From Pseudomonadota bacterium (GTDB taxonomy: Bacteria; Pseudomonadota; Gammaproteobacteria; Acidithiobacillales; Acidithiobacillaceae), in assembly GCA_021827445.1 (NCBI GenBank), contig JAKAVW010000017.1, positions 1 through 20,449 of the forward strand: DNA of 20,449 nt, given 5' to 3'. Below are positions 6,201 to 14,353 of this stretch, in pieces. Each line of letters starts with the position of its first letter. Position 1 is the first letter of the stretch. The notes under the pieces are model-generated. The model was not told where the DNA came from and searched no databases. It saw only the letters and a list, made by a program, of their open reading frames with translations. The position numbers and the translations under genes are program-made.

Positions 6201-9200
6201 CACGGTTGCGCTCGGCGAGTCTTTCAAAGTCTGCACTGGTCCACACCCGACCATCCGGGCCCTCAAAGTTATCCGTGTCGAAATTATAGCGCACATCGGC
6301 CAATTCCGGGGCTTCATCGAGGGTATTTTTTACCGAGGTTTCAACGAGCTCCCGGATATTGTGGGCGTCTTTGCCAAACCGCCAGTCTATGGGGCGCGTG
6401 CCATCGGCGCCCAGCATCTGATCGGGATGCGCATTGAGATGCCGGGTGGTGCTGAATTTCAGGGCAGAAGACAACATCGCCTCCGCGCGGCGCCGTAGCG
6501 CAACATCGCTGATGCCTTCTGGATCGCCCACAAACATCTTGCCAGCGTTGTGGGCGTAATTAGCCACGGCGGCGTAAATACGCGCACCTTGATCACCCTC
6601 ATGCAGCCTAGCTACATCCAACCATACGGCGCCACGCTTTTGCATGACCCATGCTTTGCGGCCATTGGGTGTCGTGATTTCCCAAACTTTGTCGGCCGAT
6701 CCATCGGCGAGCCGAGAATGGAACCTTTCAGCAGTAATGGAGTCATAGGGGCTGATGTCTTTCAACACCCCTTCAATGGTCTTGGCATCAGAAGCGCCGT
6801 ACCGGAATGCATCATCGTGCATGGACAAAAGGCCGAGTGCGGTATGGAGGAAACTATCGCCATGAATGACGGGTGAGCGCTGCATCGTTGAATAGTTCGG
6901 CTCGGGCTCTCCATTATCGGCGCGCACACCCGCTTCCCCTACCCCGGCAGCCATCCTGCGGATGTGGCTGTACGCCATGGCCACGAGATCATCGGGTGTC
7001 AGCTTCAGGTCCACGCCAGCGTTCCGAAGCAATGCACCAAAACGGCTGTTCTTTATCCACGCACTCGCAGCATGGATCAAGCGTTCGATGACGTTGCGTA
7101 GCCTTCCCATACGCCACGCATTGCCGCTCTTGACGGCTTCTTCGAGCGTGTAGGCCACGAGCTCGTCGTCGCGTGCGCCTCGCGGCGTCTGAGCAGCCTC
7201 CACGCGACGCAGAGCGCGCTGCACTATGTTAGCTGCCTTATCATGGCCACTACCAATCGTGCGCAAATCCTGGGCAATTTGTGCGAAGCGCTCGTCGCCC
7301 AGCATGTCGCGCAAGCTCCCCTGGGCGCCTGCGCCGTGACCGCCGAGCTCGTGTACCGCGACGGCCAGCGACGTGGAATCATTCAGTTTCGCCGAGTTCA
7401 GGACTGCGTGTTCCCCATCCCACTTACCGACCCAATCTGCGTCAGGCTCATGGCTGATCTCCAACATGCCGGATTGCTGAAGCGCAGAGAACACGTGGCC
7501 CAGCGGAGTCTTGGTGAGGGCGCTACGCACGGCTTCATCGGACATCGGCGCAGAGGGCGCCGGGATCGTTTCTCGCTTGGAAAACAGCAGTCCGTGGGTG
7601 CGTACAGCGCTCTCAATAGCCTGTTGGCGCGCCTCTTCCGATCCTCGTTTGTACTCAGTGGTGGCCAAGCCATGTTTGGCCAATACTGCGCGGGCCTCCG
7701 GCGATAAGTCATCGGGAATCACAGCATGCTTAAATTCATGCAGCCCGACGGCACGCATGAATTTTCCCTCGAAATAGCCGGTGGGCAACTGCCGCAGGTA
7801 ATCCATAAAGGCGTGGATTTCTGGGATCACCGGCTCATCATGGGCCACATCAAAACCGTTCTCCTGCAATGCGCGGCGTGCGCCCATCTTGGGAACGTCC
7901 TGCAGCATGGCTGCCACGCGGTCTCCATGCAGAAACGCATTCGAGTCAACATGGGATAGGCGTTCCGCGAGGTCCAGAAGTTTTTGATTGGCCTCATCGC
8001 GGACTGCCTCGAATTTCTTTTGACCTACCAAACGGTCGCGCGCGCCACGGATTTGCCCGAGGTTGCTGAACTGCTCAGTGGCAGCCGCGCGCACAGCTCC
8101 AGCTCCGTAACTCCCACCCTCCCCACCGCGCACGTTCTGTTTCAGTTCCTTGACGATGTTGTCCAGTGTGTAATCAGCGTAACGCCGATTACCCAGGTCG
8201 CTAAATCCCTTAAAAATTTTCTCCTGCGCTCCGCTTTGCCGGTAGAGTTTTTCAGCCAGCGCTTTCATATTGTGGTAGGTGATCTTGTCTGTCCCAAGCT
8301 CCTGAGCAGCGAGCTTTTTGAAAGCGGGCTCAGCCATGAGATCGCTCACGTCATTGCCCCAGTATTCCTTGGCGTCGGGATCTGCGTTTCTGAGTATCTC
8401 GTTGAGGCGAGTCCGCGATTGGTCGGTCATCTTGTAGACCACATCGGGGTATCGAGGCGAGTAAATGTCACCGCCATACACATGTAGTCCGTGCGCTGGG
8501 TTAGCCATCTCTCGATCACCGAGAAGCGAAATATCGCCATAGCCATGGGTCGGATGGTCTACTTTTGTGATGGCGAGCGACGGAACTGCCAAACCACCAA
8601 TTCTGTCAGCGTGCAGCAGCTTCTCCTCTGATAAGTTGTGCTGCAGTATGAGGTCGCGTGTATCCTCTGTGCGCGAGTAGCGTGGCGCACCAGTTGATGC
8701 TGGTGACAACGTCTTATCTTCAATATCTACTTGATGCCGGGCTTGACTGAATAGGTCATCGGGGCGTCCTGTTTCTACAGATTCCTGGCCGCGGTTGCGC
8801 GCCGCATCACGCGCGATCGCCTCACGATGCAGAGCTTGCTGTGTATCAGTGGCGCCTCCTATCAGGGCTGCCTGGGAGGGCTGCCGCGTTTCGGCGGATA
8901 GCCGCTCTGGCGTTCGCTGCGCACCCGCTGGATAATCTGGTCGCGCACCTTCGGTCTCACGTACCTGTCGCGCTTCATCAACGGCTTCGGTTTCTGCATG
9001 GTCTGTGCTCCCGCGATGAATAATCGCATCAAATTGGTTGGCGGCTTCCCGGCTGCCTATCGCATCTTTACCCCATTGCTCCAGCACTTGCTCAGTGGCA
9101 TCTGGATCTACCTGCGACGCGCGCGTTGCCAGATCACGCGCCACACGTTCGGACGGTGACCAAGTTGCTTCATAGGCCGGCTCATGGTAATCAAAGCCGC

Positions 9201-11262
9201 TGCCGTGTGTGAATTCGGATTCGGGGGGTGCGCTCTCGCGGCGTGGCTGCTCCATCTCGCGCTGAGCGGCCTCGTGTTCTGCCTGGAGGCGCGCAAACAC
9301 GTTATCCGAGGCACGATTGGACCATATCTTCTTGCCACCAAGCGCAGCTTCCACGTGCTCCATGAGCAAGTGCGGATCGTAGTTGCCGTGCGCATCGGTA
9401 ACGGGATAGCCGTGCTGCGCCAGGCTCTCGGCCATGGCGTCCGGTGACATTCCGTTCTTGGTAAACACGCGCCGAATGCCGTGGCCAAAAGCCATGCGCA
9501 CGTCGGCAGGATCCAGACCGTACCCACCAACAGCATCATCGGTTTTGATACCGCCAGACTTGGCGATGGCCGCTAAGAGGTCGTCTTTGGCTGGGTTGAC
9601 GCTCGGCGCTTTATAGACACGCGGGCGTTTCAGTGCGTCGGGACGTATCCCGCTTTCGTCCGGCTGTTGAGCCGTGCCAGGCTTTCCTTGGATATTTTGT
9701 TCAGGTCTGCTTTGGTCGGCCGCGGCAGGCTCTGGTTGTGCTTCCGTATTTCTTCCAAGGATGCCCCGGTAGACGGGTTGGGTAACTTGTGGCTGCGCAT
9801 TGTCAACCGTAGACGTCTGGGATGTGGTTGACAATGTCGGCTGCTCCGATGTACCTGACACCTGCGCAATGCGTTCGGAACGCATTTCGGGAGCCGTAGC
9901 GGCGCCTTTCTGCTCTGGGATGGGCTTGAATTTTGCCCAGTCCACACTGGGTGTGGCTGGCGTCCCATCTGTCTGCGCGTGATCTGCGACAGCCTCTTGG
10001 GCATCTGCGGGTAGGGCGCGCATATCTGGGAAAACGCCGGTGGCGTCTGGGGTTTCTGTGGTTGGTGCTTGCCCCGACGCGCCAGCAAAGCGTGTTCCAA
10101 AATCAGGCTCAGCATGTCCAGGCAACACACCAAAACCTGCGCCCTCGATCACGGATGTGATGTAATCAGATGCTTGTGGGCCGACCTTCAGATTCCGGTA
10201 TTGGGCCCCATAAATGGCGTTGGTGACACGGCGACCGAGTTCCTGAAACAGCGGCATCGAAATAGCACCCGTCACAACACGCTTGGCAAGAGCGCCTGGC
10301 GCATTCAGGGGAATGATGCCCATGAGCTCGGATTGAATGCCAGCCGCAAGCCCCTGTTTTACTGCGGTATGGAGATCCACGCTGTGCTGGAGATTCGACA
10401 TTGTGGTGTTGGTGGCAGTCGTGACGGCCGGCACACTCATGCCTTTCATGCCGCTGGCGACAGCCCTAGCCACATAGTCGCGCGTGGATTCACCCACCAC
10501 GAAATTGGTACCCTCGATCGCACCTGTGCTTTCGACACTCGCACCACCAGTGGCACCAGCCTCTAAAATGGTGCCGATGATACCTGGCACATCGGACAGT
10601 ACCTGGTCGGCGACACCCGCATTGGGGGCTTCTTGGTTAGCCTGAATGGTGCGCTCGACTGGCTTGAGAAGCGTCCCATAGACGTAATCCGTCGCTCCCG
10701 TCTGCGTCTTACCAGTGAGCGCCGCATGTATGTGATCAGCAACGCTCGCCAGCGCACCCGCCGAGAGTACACCAGCACTCATCACGCTCTGGCCTGCAAA
10801 TCTCAGGGAGCCCCGCTTGAGTGCTCCCAATCCATCCGTAATCACTTTCATGCCACTCGCAGCTCGTGCGTTGTCAGTAGCTAGCGTGTGTACATCTGGA
10901 GGGAGCGGCGCGCGAGTGTTGGAGAGACGAGCGATGTTTTGTTTTAACTGTGACAGGAAGTCGCCGTCTCCCCCTTCAGACGCATCGAGAGCAACTTTGG
11001 CACTCTCGGATGAGAGCGGCTTAAATTGATCCCACTGCGTGGTCTGAATGGGTGCTGTGGCTGGCGCAACGTTGGTTGGTGCTTTGGCTATTGGCGTACC
11101 GGACTTGGGTACGATCGCACCCGAATTGGGAACGTCCAGAGGCTGGAAGTCTTCCCAGCGCACGGGTGCGACGGATGGGCCCGCAGAACCGCTCTGGGAC
11201 GCGCCAGTGGGCGCAGGAGGGCTTCCGGTGATAGGCGAGAACTGTGCCCAGTCAACGGCCAT
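3271..11262 (-). CDS. Giant polyvalent phage ejection/internal virion protein with zincin metallopeptidase motif
   Basis: This encodes 2663 residues, starting at ATG 11262 with AAGAGG 6-7 nt upstream. Visible layout: W-x-x-F-x-P motifs at residues 5-10, 36-41, 77-82 and 442-447; a Gly/Ala-rich hydrophobic region at 150-385; a low-complexity linker at 390-550 holding repeat copy 2 (residues 459-465); a block near 560-645 (LLAAIAKSGGI, AESLAQHGYPV) typical of large phage polyvalent proteins; and a block at 868-945 (LILQHNLSEEKLLHADRIGG, IYSPRYP) seen in the PLxRFG/LPD class. A zincin motif HELGGH lies at 1304-1309 with a likely third ligand Glu near 1367. The last 700 residues have several hydrophobic stretches, including 2383-2404. 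It follows two smaller Ala/Gln-rich genes, as T7 gp16 follows gp14 and gp15. It is probably packaged and injected, where its enzymatic domains would act on wall or host defences. The role is inferred; the size and motifs are seen. Confidence 0.8.
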   Translation of the reverse strand: MAVDWAQFSPITGSPPAPTGASQSGSAGPSVAPVRWEDFQPLDVPNSGAIVPKSGTPIAKAPTNVAPATAPIQTTQWDQFKPLSSESAKVALDASEGGDGDFLSQLKQNIARLSNTRAPLPPDVHTLATDNARAASGMKVITDGLGALKRGSLRFAGQSVMSAGVLSAGALASVADHIHAALTGKTQTGATDYVYGTLLKPVERTIQANQEAPNAGVADQVLSDVPGIIGTILEAGATGGASVESTGAIEGTNFVVGESTRDYVARAVASGMKGMSVPAVTTATNTTMSNLQHSVDLHTAVKQGLAAGIQSELMGIIPLNAPGALAKRVVTGAISMPLFQELGRRVTNAIYGAQYRNLKVGPQASDYITSVIEGAGFGVLPGHAEPDFGTRFAGASGQAPTTETPDATGVFPDMRALPADAQEAVADHAQTDGTPATPSVDWAKFKPIPEQKGAATAPEMRSERIAQVSGTSEQPTLSTTSQTSTVDNAQPQVTQPVYRGILGRNTEAQPEPAAADQSRPEQNIQGKPGTAQQPDESGIRPDALKRPRVYKAPSVNPAKDDLLAAIAKSGGIKTDDAVGGYGLDPADVRMAFGHGIRRVFTKNGMSPDAMAESLAQHGYPVTDAHGNYDPHLLMEHVEAALGGKKIWSNRASDNVFARLQAEHEAAQREMEQPRRESAPPESEFTHGSGFDYHEPAYEATWSPSERVARDLATRASQVDPDATEQVLEQWGKDAIGSREAANQFDAIIHRGSTDHAETEAVDEARQVRETEGARPDYPAGAQRTPERLSAETRQPSQAALIGGATDTQQALHREAIARDAARNRGQESVETGRPDDLFSQARHQVDIEDKTLSPASTGAPRYSRTEDTRDLILQHNLSEEKLLHADRIGGLAVPSLAITKVDHPTHGYGDISLLGDREMANPAHGLHVYGGDIYSPRYPDVVYKMTDQSRTRLNEILRNADPDAKEYWGNDVSDLMAEPAFKKLAAQELGTDKITYHNMKALAEKLYRQSGAQEKIFKGFSDLGNRRYADYTLDNIVKELKQNVRGGEGGSYGAGAVRAAATEQFSNLGQIRGARDRLVGQKKFEAVRDEANQKLLDLAERLSHVDSNAFLHGDRVAAMLQDVPKMGARRALQENGFDVAHDEPVIPEIHAFMDYLRQLPTGYFEGKFMRAVGLHEFKHAVIPDDLSPEARAVLAKHGLATTEYKRGSEEARQQAIESAVRTHGLLFSKRETIPAPSAPMSDEAVRSALTKTPLGHVFSALQQSGMLEISHEPDADWVGKWDGEHAVLNSAKLNDSTSLAVAVHELGGHGAGAQGSLRDMLGDERFAQIAQDLRTIGSGHDKAANIVQRALRRVEAAQTPRGARDDELVAYTLEEAVKSGNAWRMGRLRNVIERLIHAASAWIKNSRFGALLRNAGVDLKLTPDDLVAMAYSHIRRMAAGVGEAGVRADNGEPEPNYSTMQRSPVIHGDSFLHTALGLLSMHDDAFRYGASDAKTIEGVLKDISPYDSITAERFHSRLADGSADKVWEITTPNGRKAWVMQKRGAVWLDVARLHEGDQGARIYAAVANYAHNAGKMFVGDPEGISDVALRRRAEAMLSSALKFSTTRHLNAHPDQMLGADGTRPIDWRFGKDAHNIRELVETSVKNTLDEAPELADVRYNFDTDNFEGPDGRVWTSADFERLAERNRAKWLSNTDQLPWTGRSGHQWTQADFRGMDAQPGGATGESGRVADRSMDAPGNPAALAGRAGESGSAHALVPDEIHDALQGEPTAGSNSLKRGVFLKSLLHEERQGSPERRAHILGRLGIERPTDVLKKLFYSKPTPEDNEEPRDFSDLEDDRAAALHATQTARETATQWLRETKDTWNKSFPDRGEPVAREVADRLASFISRRERAETVYWHDSRIREKTFNQLSKGKRLNFLDKLESGHPFLDPASKALGDFYRETADKLYATEQRLGIAYDYRTRYFPHIWRDPEAVEQYFAQKYPGWGKPGFSKFRLFDTIKEGRDAGFKLKSDNPEVLFRMRYTDHLRNAMQRAVVQDLRDLNLLRPAPGIDPGARISPDMFGKIEKGIQKGEALIHTPDGVFITSANAARILKNGLFSQSLWADRGLAGMTFRGWMELKSAIVPLQLGISAYHLNHVFLGVRNAQGMASALKTLLEGPPTADRLMHAGKQYAMHMTGAGETAWNRVWNAMGVYKGTAEPIDASQRQSVQYMLEGGFTPVNPLEYRTNAMTNFKDAVDKLGGEDGKAGAAGLLALHTIPTILRSIQYPIMDIAVPFMKTQAYLEAVGNKLRSTPDLVNDQRGRIQAFNDIRRQIDERFGEMAYNKMFWNRHLQNVMQASMLSFTWNYGFVRQFGGGLYDLGKLATQVMHPTQARQFVTERSLYALHYVAIAALVGGLMTELIGGQKPKSMEDLIYPVVGHQPDGTPERVNTMFFTREFGAMYYHWNDAGMKGLLQMAVYKGAPMFSMLQEQLTNKDYFNREISDPTAGIGTQTLQHGRAWLNEMLPFSVSGNLEEHETAPKNWALSFNGFNPAPGYVDTTPLTEKIYALYGEYHGSVIPYAEAQQIQARRQLRATFEHVGQAAFGAQLAQDASKYQWSKTSIQDLMKGIYEPPGANEFRELPPVWQLKLVEDMTAQQRQQYAPYLNKQTWRLLYQRSQRPAA
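9868..9890 (+). repeat. Dispersed palindromic repeat, copy 2
   Basis: These 23 bp are identical to copy 1 (1038-1060), with the palindrome at 9869-9885. It lies inside the giant virion gene, read on the opposite strand, and encodes EMRSERI at residues 459-465 in a low-complexity linker just after the fourth W-x-x-F-x-P motif. Confidence 0.85.
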
Positions 11263-11271
11263 GGAAACCTC

Positions 11272-12486
11272 TTACTGATTGGGTGCTAGGACAGGCTGTC
11301 CGTTCTGGACGATGTAGATTTTGCCGCCGGGGCCACGCAGATACGTGCCGTCCTGGTACAGGGGTGCCTGAGTCTGTTGCGTGGGTTGCGCAGGTTGCGG
11401 CGGCTGTGGAGGCTGCGGATTCGCCCCGAGATTGGGCTGAGTGGGTGCCTGCGTGGGAATTCCCCCAGGGCCCGCGGTTTGCTGCTGGCGCGCAGCGCTA
11501 CCAACCTGAATGAGTTGTTGGACGCGGGCCATGAAATTCGGATTGCTCGTGCCATCACCGGTGATGCCGTTCTTGGAACCGCCAAACTCTTTATTCGCCT
11601 GAATGACGGCATTCGCGACCACGCCGGCAGCGATATTCTGATAGCCAATACGCTCACCGACCGAAGCGGCAATGCCAGTCAGTTTGGACGCGAGTGCTGG
11701 ATCCTGCCCTGGGTTGTAGGTGCCATTCGAGTTAAAGCCCGCCCCAAACGCGCTGGAGATCAGCCCCTTCGTGGTATTGGTCCACTGCGTCGAAGCTGTC
11801 ACGGTCTGACTCGGCGTCATCGGGGTGCCCTTGGCGGATCCTTGCGGTGCAGTGATACCACCCTTGAGGCCGGCGTAGGTGCCACTGATTGTGTGACCGC
11901 TGTTGGTCTGGAACGTAAAGGCACCAGTTTGTGAATTGAGTTGCAACGATCCAGGCTTGATGCGCTTGCTCGCCATGGATGACGGAAGGTTCTCGTTGTA
12001 GGATTCCTCGATGGCTTTGGTGTCTGGGTTCGGCTTGCCAAGTTGCGTGCCCATGACCTGTACCATACCAGCACGGGCACCGCGCAGGGTGTTCATGTCT
12101 TGTTTGGAGAGGTTGGCATAAGAGGTAGCGGTGCGCGCTTGAGCGGCGGCAGCCGCGGCCTTGGTGGCGCCCAGTTGTGCCTGAGCTTGCAGAACCTTGG
12201 TCGGCTGCAGCGCGGCCGTATCCGCCGCATTCTGTTTGGCGGCAGCCGCGGCGGCATTGGCTTGGTTAGTTCTGGCGCTTACCAGACCGAGATTCGACTG
12301 TTGTAGTGCGAGTTGGCCAGGATAAAGACCCGCAGTCCGCTGTTGCGCCGCCTCATCGTCGGCCAGATGCTGATTCACCACGGAAGTATTGAGTGCGTCG
12401 AGCTGCGCTTGGCGCACCGATGCTTGCTGATCGGCCACCCCAGCATTCAGCCCCTGCGAGAGTCCGAGTAGTCCGTACGCGCTCAT
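11272..12486 (-). CDS. Ala/Gln/Pro-rich internal virion (ejection) protein
   Basis: This encodes 404 residues. The frame is open upstream to 12912, but the real start is ATG 12486, which overlaps the previous stop as TAATG. The N-terminal half is rich in Ala and Gln (LQAQAQLGATKAAAAAAQAR) and predicted helical. The middle has beta-prone Gly/Thr/Ser sequence (QLNSQTGAFTFQTNSGHT). The C-terminal tail is Pro/Gln-rich (PQPPQPPQPAQP), then GTYLRGPGGKIYIVQNG. No catalytic motif is seen. Composition and position between a small Ala-rich protein and the giant protein fit the middle member of a T7-like ejection set (gp14-gp15-gp16), which forms the trans-envelope conduit. The homology is inferred from gene order, not sequence identity. 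Confidence 0.65.
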   Translation of the reverse strand: MSAYGLLGLSQGLNAGVADQQASVRQAQLDALNTSVVNQHLADDEAAQQRTAGLYPGQLALQQSNLGLVSARTNQANAAAAAAKQNAADTAALQPTKVLQAQAQLGATKAAAAAAQARTATSYANLSKQDMNTLRGARAGMVQVMGTQLGKPNPDTKAIEESYNENLPSSMASKRIKPGSLQLNSQTGAFTFQTNSGHTISGTYAGLKGGITAPQGSAKGTPMTPSQTVTASTQWTNTTKGLISSAFGAGFNSNGTYNPGQDPALASKLTGIAASVGERIGYQNIAAGVVANAVIQANKEFGGSKNGITGDGTSNPNFMARVQQLIQVGSAARQQQTAGPGGIPTQAPTQPNLGANPQPPQPPQPAQPTQQTQAPLYQDGTYLRGPGGKIYIVQNGQPVLAPNQ

Positions 12487-13268
12487 TATGGCCCACCGGA
12501 GTAGGTTGGAAGATTGACTATGGGGTTCACCGAGACTGGCTGCGGAGAGCTTATGTTGCTGTAGGGCGCATTCGCATTGGCCCAGATGGTATTTTGATTG
12601 GTCGGGTTGAACGTCCCAGGACCAAAGAGATTCGCCAAACTCGCCAGACCCAGACCGGCTTGCTGTCCCTGCTGCATAGCCAGCGTATTCTGTTGGCCAG
12701 CCAATTGGTTGAAGTAATTCAGAGGTCCATTCAATCCCTGCAAACCGAGACCCGCGCCGGATTGGGACTCTCCGATCAAGCCATTCCCCATATTGGCAAT
12801 CGTACCGAGGCGCGCGAGGTTCTCGTTGATCGCAAACTGACGAGCGGAATTCGCAGCACCGGCCACCTGTCCCGCAGTCCCCAGAGCATTCAGCCGCAGT
12901 GCGTTCTGCCACTGGCCGCTGGCGGGATTGATGCCGTAGCTGCCGAGTTGGCGTGTCAACTGCGCATTTTCGTTCGCAGAGGATGCCTGCACGTCCGCCA
13001 TCGCGCGATTCGCAGCGGCATTCGGGGAATTGGCGGTATTAGCGGCCTGAACCTGGGTGATGAGCTGATTCTGCAGCGGGACGTAGGTGTTTTCGTACTG
13101 GTTGTAGAGGCCAGTGGCTTGTTGCTGTTCGGTATTGGCGAGGTTGACCTGCTCCTGCGCAATGGAGGACGCATCGCCCTGCGAACCGCTGCCGCCACCC
13201 CCAAAGACCCCCATGCTGTTTGCGGCGCCCAGCACGGCTGCGCCTGCTTCAATCCAACCGGCCGGCAT
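12486..13268 (-). CDS. Small Ala/Asn/Gln-rich ejection protein (gp14-like position)
   Basis: This encodes 260 residues. The start ATG 13268 has an excellent GGAGGTG ribosome site 9 nt upstream. The N-terminus (AGWIEAGAAVLGAANSMGVF, then GGGGSGSQG) is a short hydrophobic Gly/Ala helix like the start of P22- and T7-type ejection proteins. It is followed by long helical stretches rich in Gln, Asn and Ala (NLANTEQQQATGLYNQY, ALRLNALGTAGQVAGAANSA). The C-terminus is Asn/Pro-rich. No enzyme motif. First gene of the ejection cluster, immediately after the beta-hydroxylase-like gene. The assignment rests on composition, N-terminal pattern and gene order. Confidence 0.65.
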   Translation of the reverse strand: MPAGWIEAGAAVLGAANSMGVFGGGGSGSQGDASSIAQEQVNLANTEQQQATGLYNQYENTYVPLQNQLITQVQAANTANSPNAAANRAMADVQASSANENAQLTRQLGSYGINPASGQWQNALRLNALGTAGQVAGAANSARQFAINENLARLGTIANMGNGLIGESQSGAGLGLQGLNGPLNYFNQLAGQQNTLAMQQGQQAGLGLASLANLFGPGTFNPTNQNTIWANANAPYSNISSPQPVSVNPIVNLPTYSGGP

Positions 13269-13269
13269 C

Positions 13270-13863
13270 TTAATGCACCTCCGGCTTGGCTTTGACGCCT
13301 TCGTACAGCGGCGTCCGGATACAGGTTACGAGGACTATGCGATCCGTGTTGCCATCATTGATAACCTCATGCTCGGCGTCATTGCGAAACCAGTACAGGT
13401 CTCCTGGCTGCGCGCTGTAACTGTCGTCTGCGTAACAGACCCGACACCACGGATTGGATGCGATGTAGAGGCAGAATTTCTCGTAGTGCGTGGCGTGCCA
13501 CCCCCGGTCAATATGTGGGAGCACGCGCTTACCAGGTTCGAGTTTGAAGAGCCAGATGCCGCCCAGGCGCTCACCGCAAATGCGGCCGTCGCCCATCAGG
13601 CCGAAAATCAGCGGTTGAAGCTCGGGGAGTTCGTAGTAGGCCGGATACCAGATCGGCTCGTGTTCGGTGGTGTAATTGGACCAGTCGCCGCTCGCCTTGT
13701 TTTCGGTCTCGTCCTTGTAGCGGATGACGATGTCGTGACTGAACGCGTGCGGACTACCCTTGCGCAGGCGGTAAGGATGCTGATCCCACAGGTGCGGCTT
13801 CCGGTTGATCGCCAGAAGCAGCGGTACAAAATTGACGCCGGATGCGATCTTCAAGTAATTCAT
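13270..13863 (-). CDS. Aspartyl/asparaginyl beta-hydroxylase-like 2-oxoglutarate/Fe(II) oxygenase
   Basis: This encodes 197 residues. The fold is a double-stranded beta-helix with His117-x-Asp119 (PHIDRGWHATH) and distal His165 (NDAEHEVINDG) as the Fe(II) ligands, and Arg175 (TDRIVLV) to bind the 2-oxoglutarate carboxylate. The order H-x-D...H...R matches the Asp/Asn beta-hydroxylase family. These enzymes hydroxylate protein Asp/Asn side chains or small molecules. Substrate here is unknown; it could be a virion protein, since ejection genes follow directly. The N-terminus (MNYLKIASGVNFVPLLLAIN) looks authentic, so the 110-nt overlap with the upstream sulfotransferase is probably real. There is no strong ribosome site at 13863, suggesting coupling to the upstream gene. 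Confidence 0.75.
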   Translation of the reverse strand: MNYLKIASGVNFVPLLLAINRKPHLWDQHPYRLRKGSPHAFSHDIVIRYKDETENKASGDWSNYTTEHEPIWYPAYYELPELQPLIFGLMGDGRICGERLGGIWLFKLEPGKRVLPHIDRGWHATHYEKFCLYIASNPWCRVCYADDSYSAQPGDLYWFRNDAEHEVINDGNTDRIVLVTCIRTPLYEGVKAKPEVH

Positions 13864-14353
13864 GCTGAAGGTGCCGCGCGCGCTTGAGCTGGATGTTCAT
13901 GGCGTCGAGAAGTGCCCAGCGATGGGCATTGAATTCCGAGCCAATACAGTGGGCCCAAATCCGTGGGCCTTGTTGGCCAATCCGGTCGAACGGAACGCAG
14001 AGCGCCCCATGGGAACGGGCGAAGTCAAAACCTTCTTGGGCGCGCTGGTACAGGAGGTCTGGAAAGATGAGACCGATGCGCCGAAGGCTGTCCTTCACGG
14101 CGCTCGTATCTCGTTCAATCATGAGGAGGCGGGCGTGTGGCCACAGAGTGAGTATTGTGCGCAACAGGAACACGTTCCCGCAGTCACTGTTGCCCATACA
14201 TCCATCTGCGATGTGAACGCTATTACAGAAATGCTGCCATGTCAATGGATTGGCTGAGGCTTCGTGGTAGCAGTAATGCCGTCCCTCGGTGAGTGCCGTG
14301 GCGAGCCATGCGGTGCGGGAACGGGGATAGGAGACGACAAAAAATGGTGCCAT
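13754..14353 (-). CDS. Sulfotransferase-family protein
   Basis: This encodes 199 residues. Residues 6-17 (VVSYPRSRTAWL) form the 5'-phosphosulfate-binding loop of PAPS-dependent sulfotransferases, placed at the extreme N-terminus as usual. IERDTSAVKDSLRRIG at 79-94 fits the 3'-phosphate-binding motif (RD...S). GNSDCGN at 54-60 recurs in phage members as I recall them. These enzymes move sulfate from PAPS to hydroxyl or amino groups of glycans, lipids or proteins. The start ATG 14353 abuts the stop of the DUF3310 gene, so it is coupled. The last 37 residues overlap the next gene out of frame and look low-complexity (DQPEAAPVGSASLPPAQG), possibly an extended tail. Substrate unknown. Confidence 0.75.
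   Translation of the reverse strand: MAPFFVVSYPRSRTAWLATALTEGRHYCYHEASANPLTWQHFCNSVHIADGCMGNSDCGNVFLLRTILTLWPHARLLMIERDTSAVKDSLRRIGLIFPDLLYQRAQEGFDFARSHGALCVPFDRIGQQGPRIWAHCIGSEFNAHRWALLDAMNIQLKRARHLQHELLEDRIRRQFCTAASGDQPEAAPVGSASLPPAQG

Noticed and set aside
12487..12912. Upstream in-frame extension of the 404-residue ejection protein
   Set aside because: It overlaps the 260-residue gene completely. ATG 12486 with a TAATG overlap explains the start.
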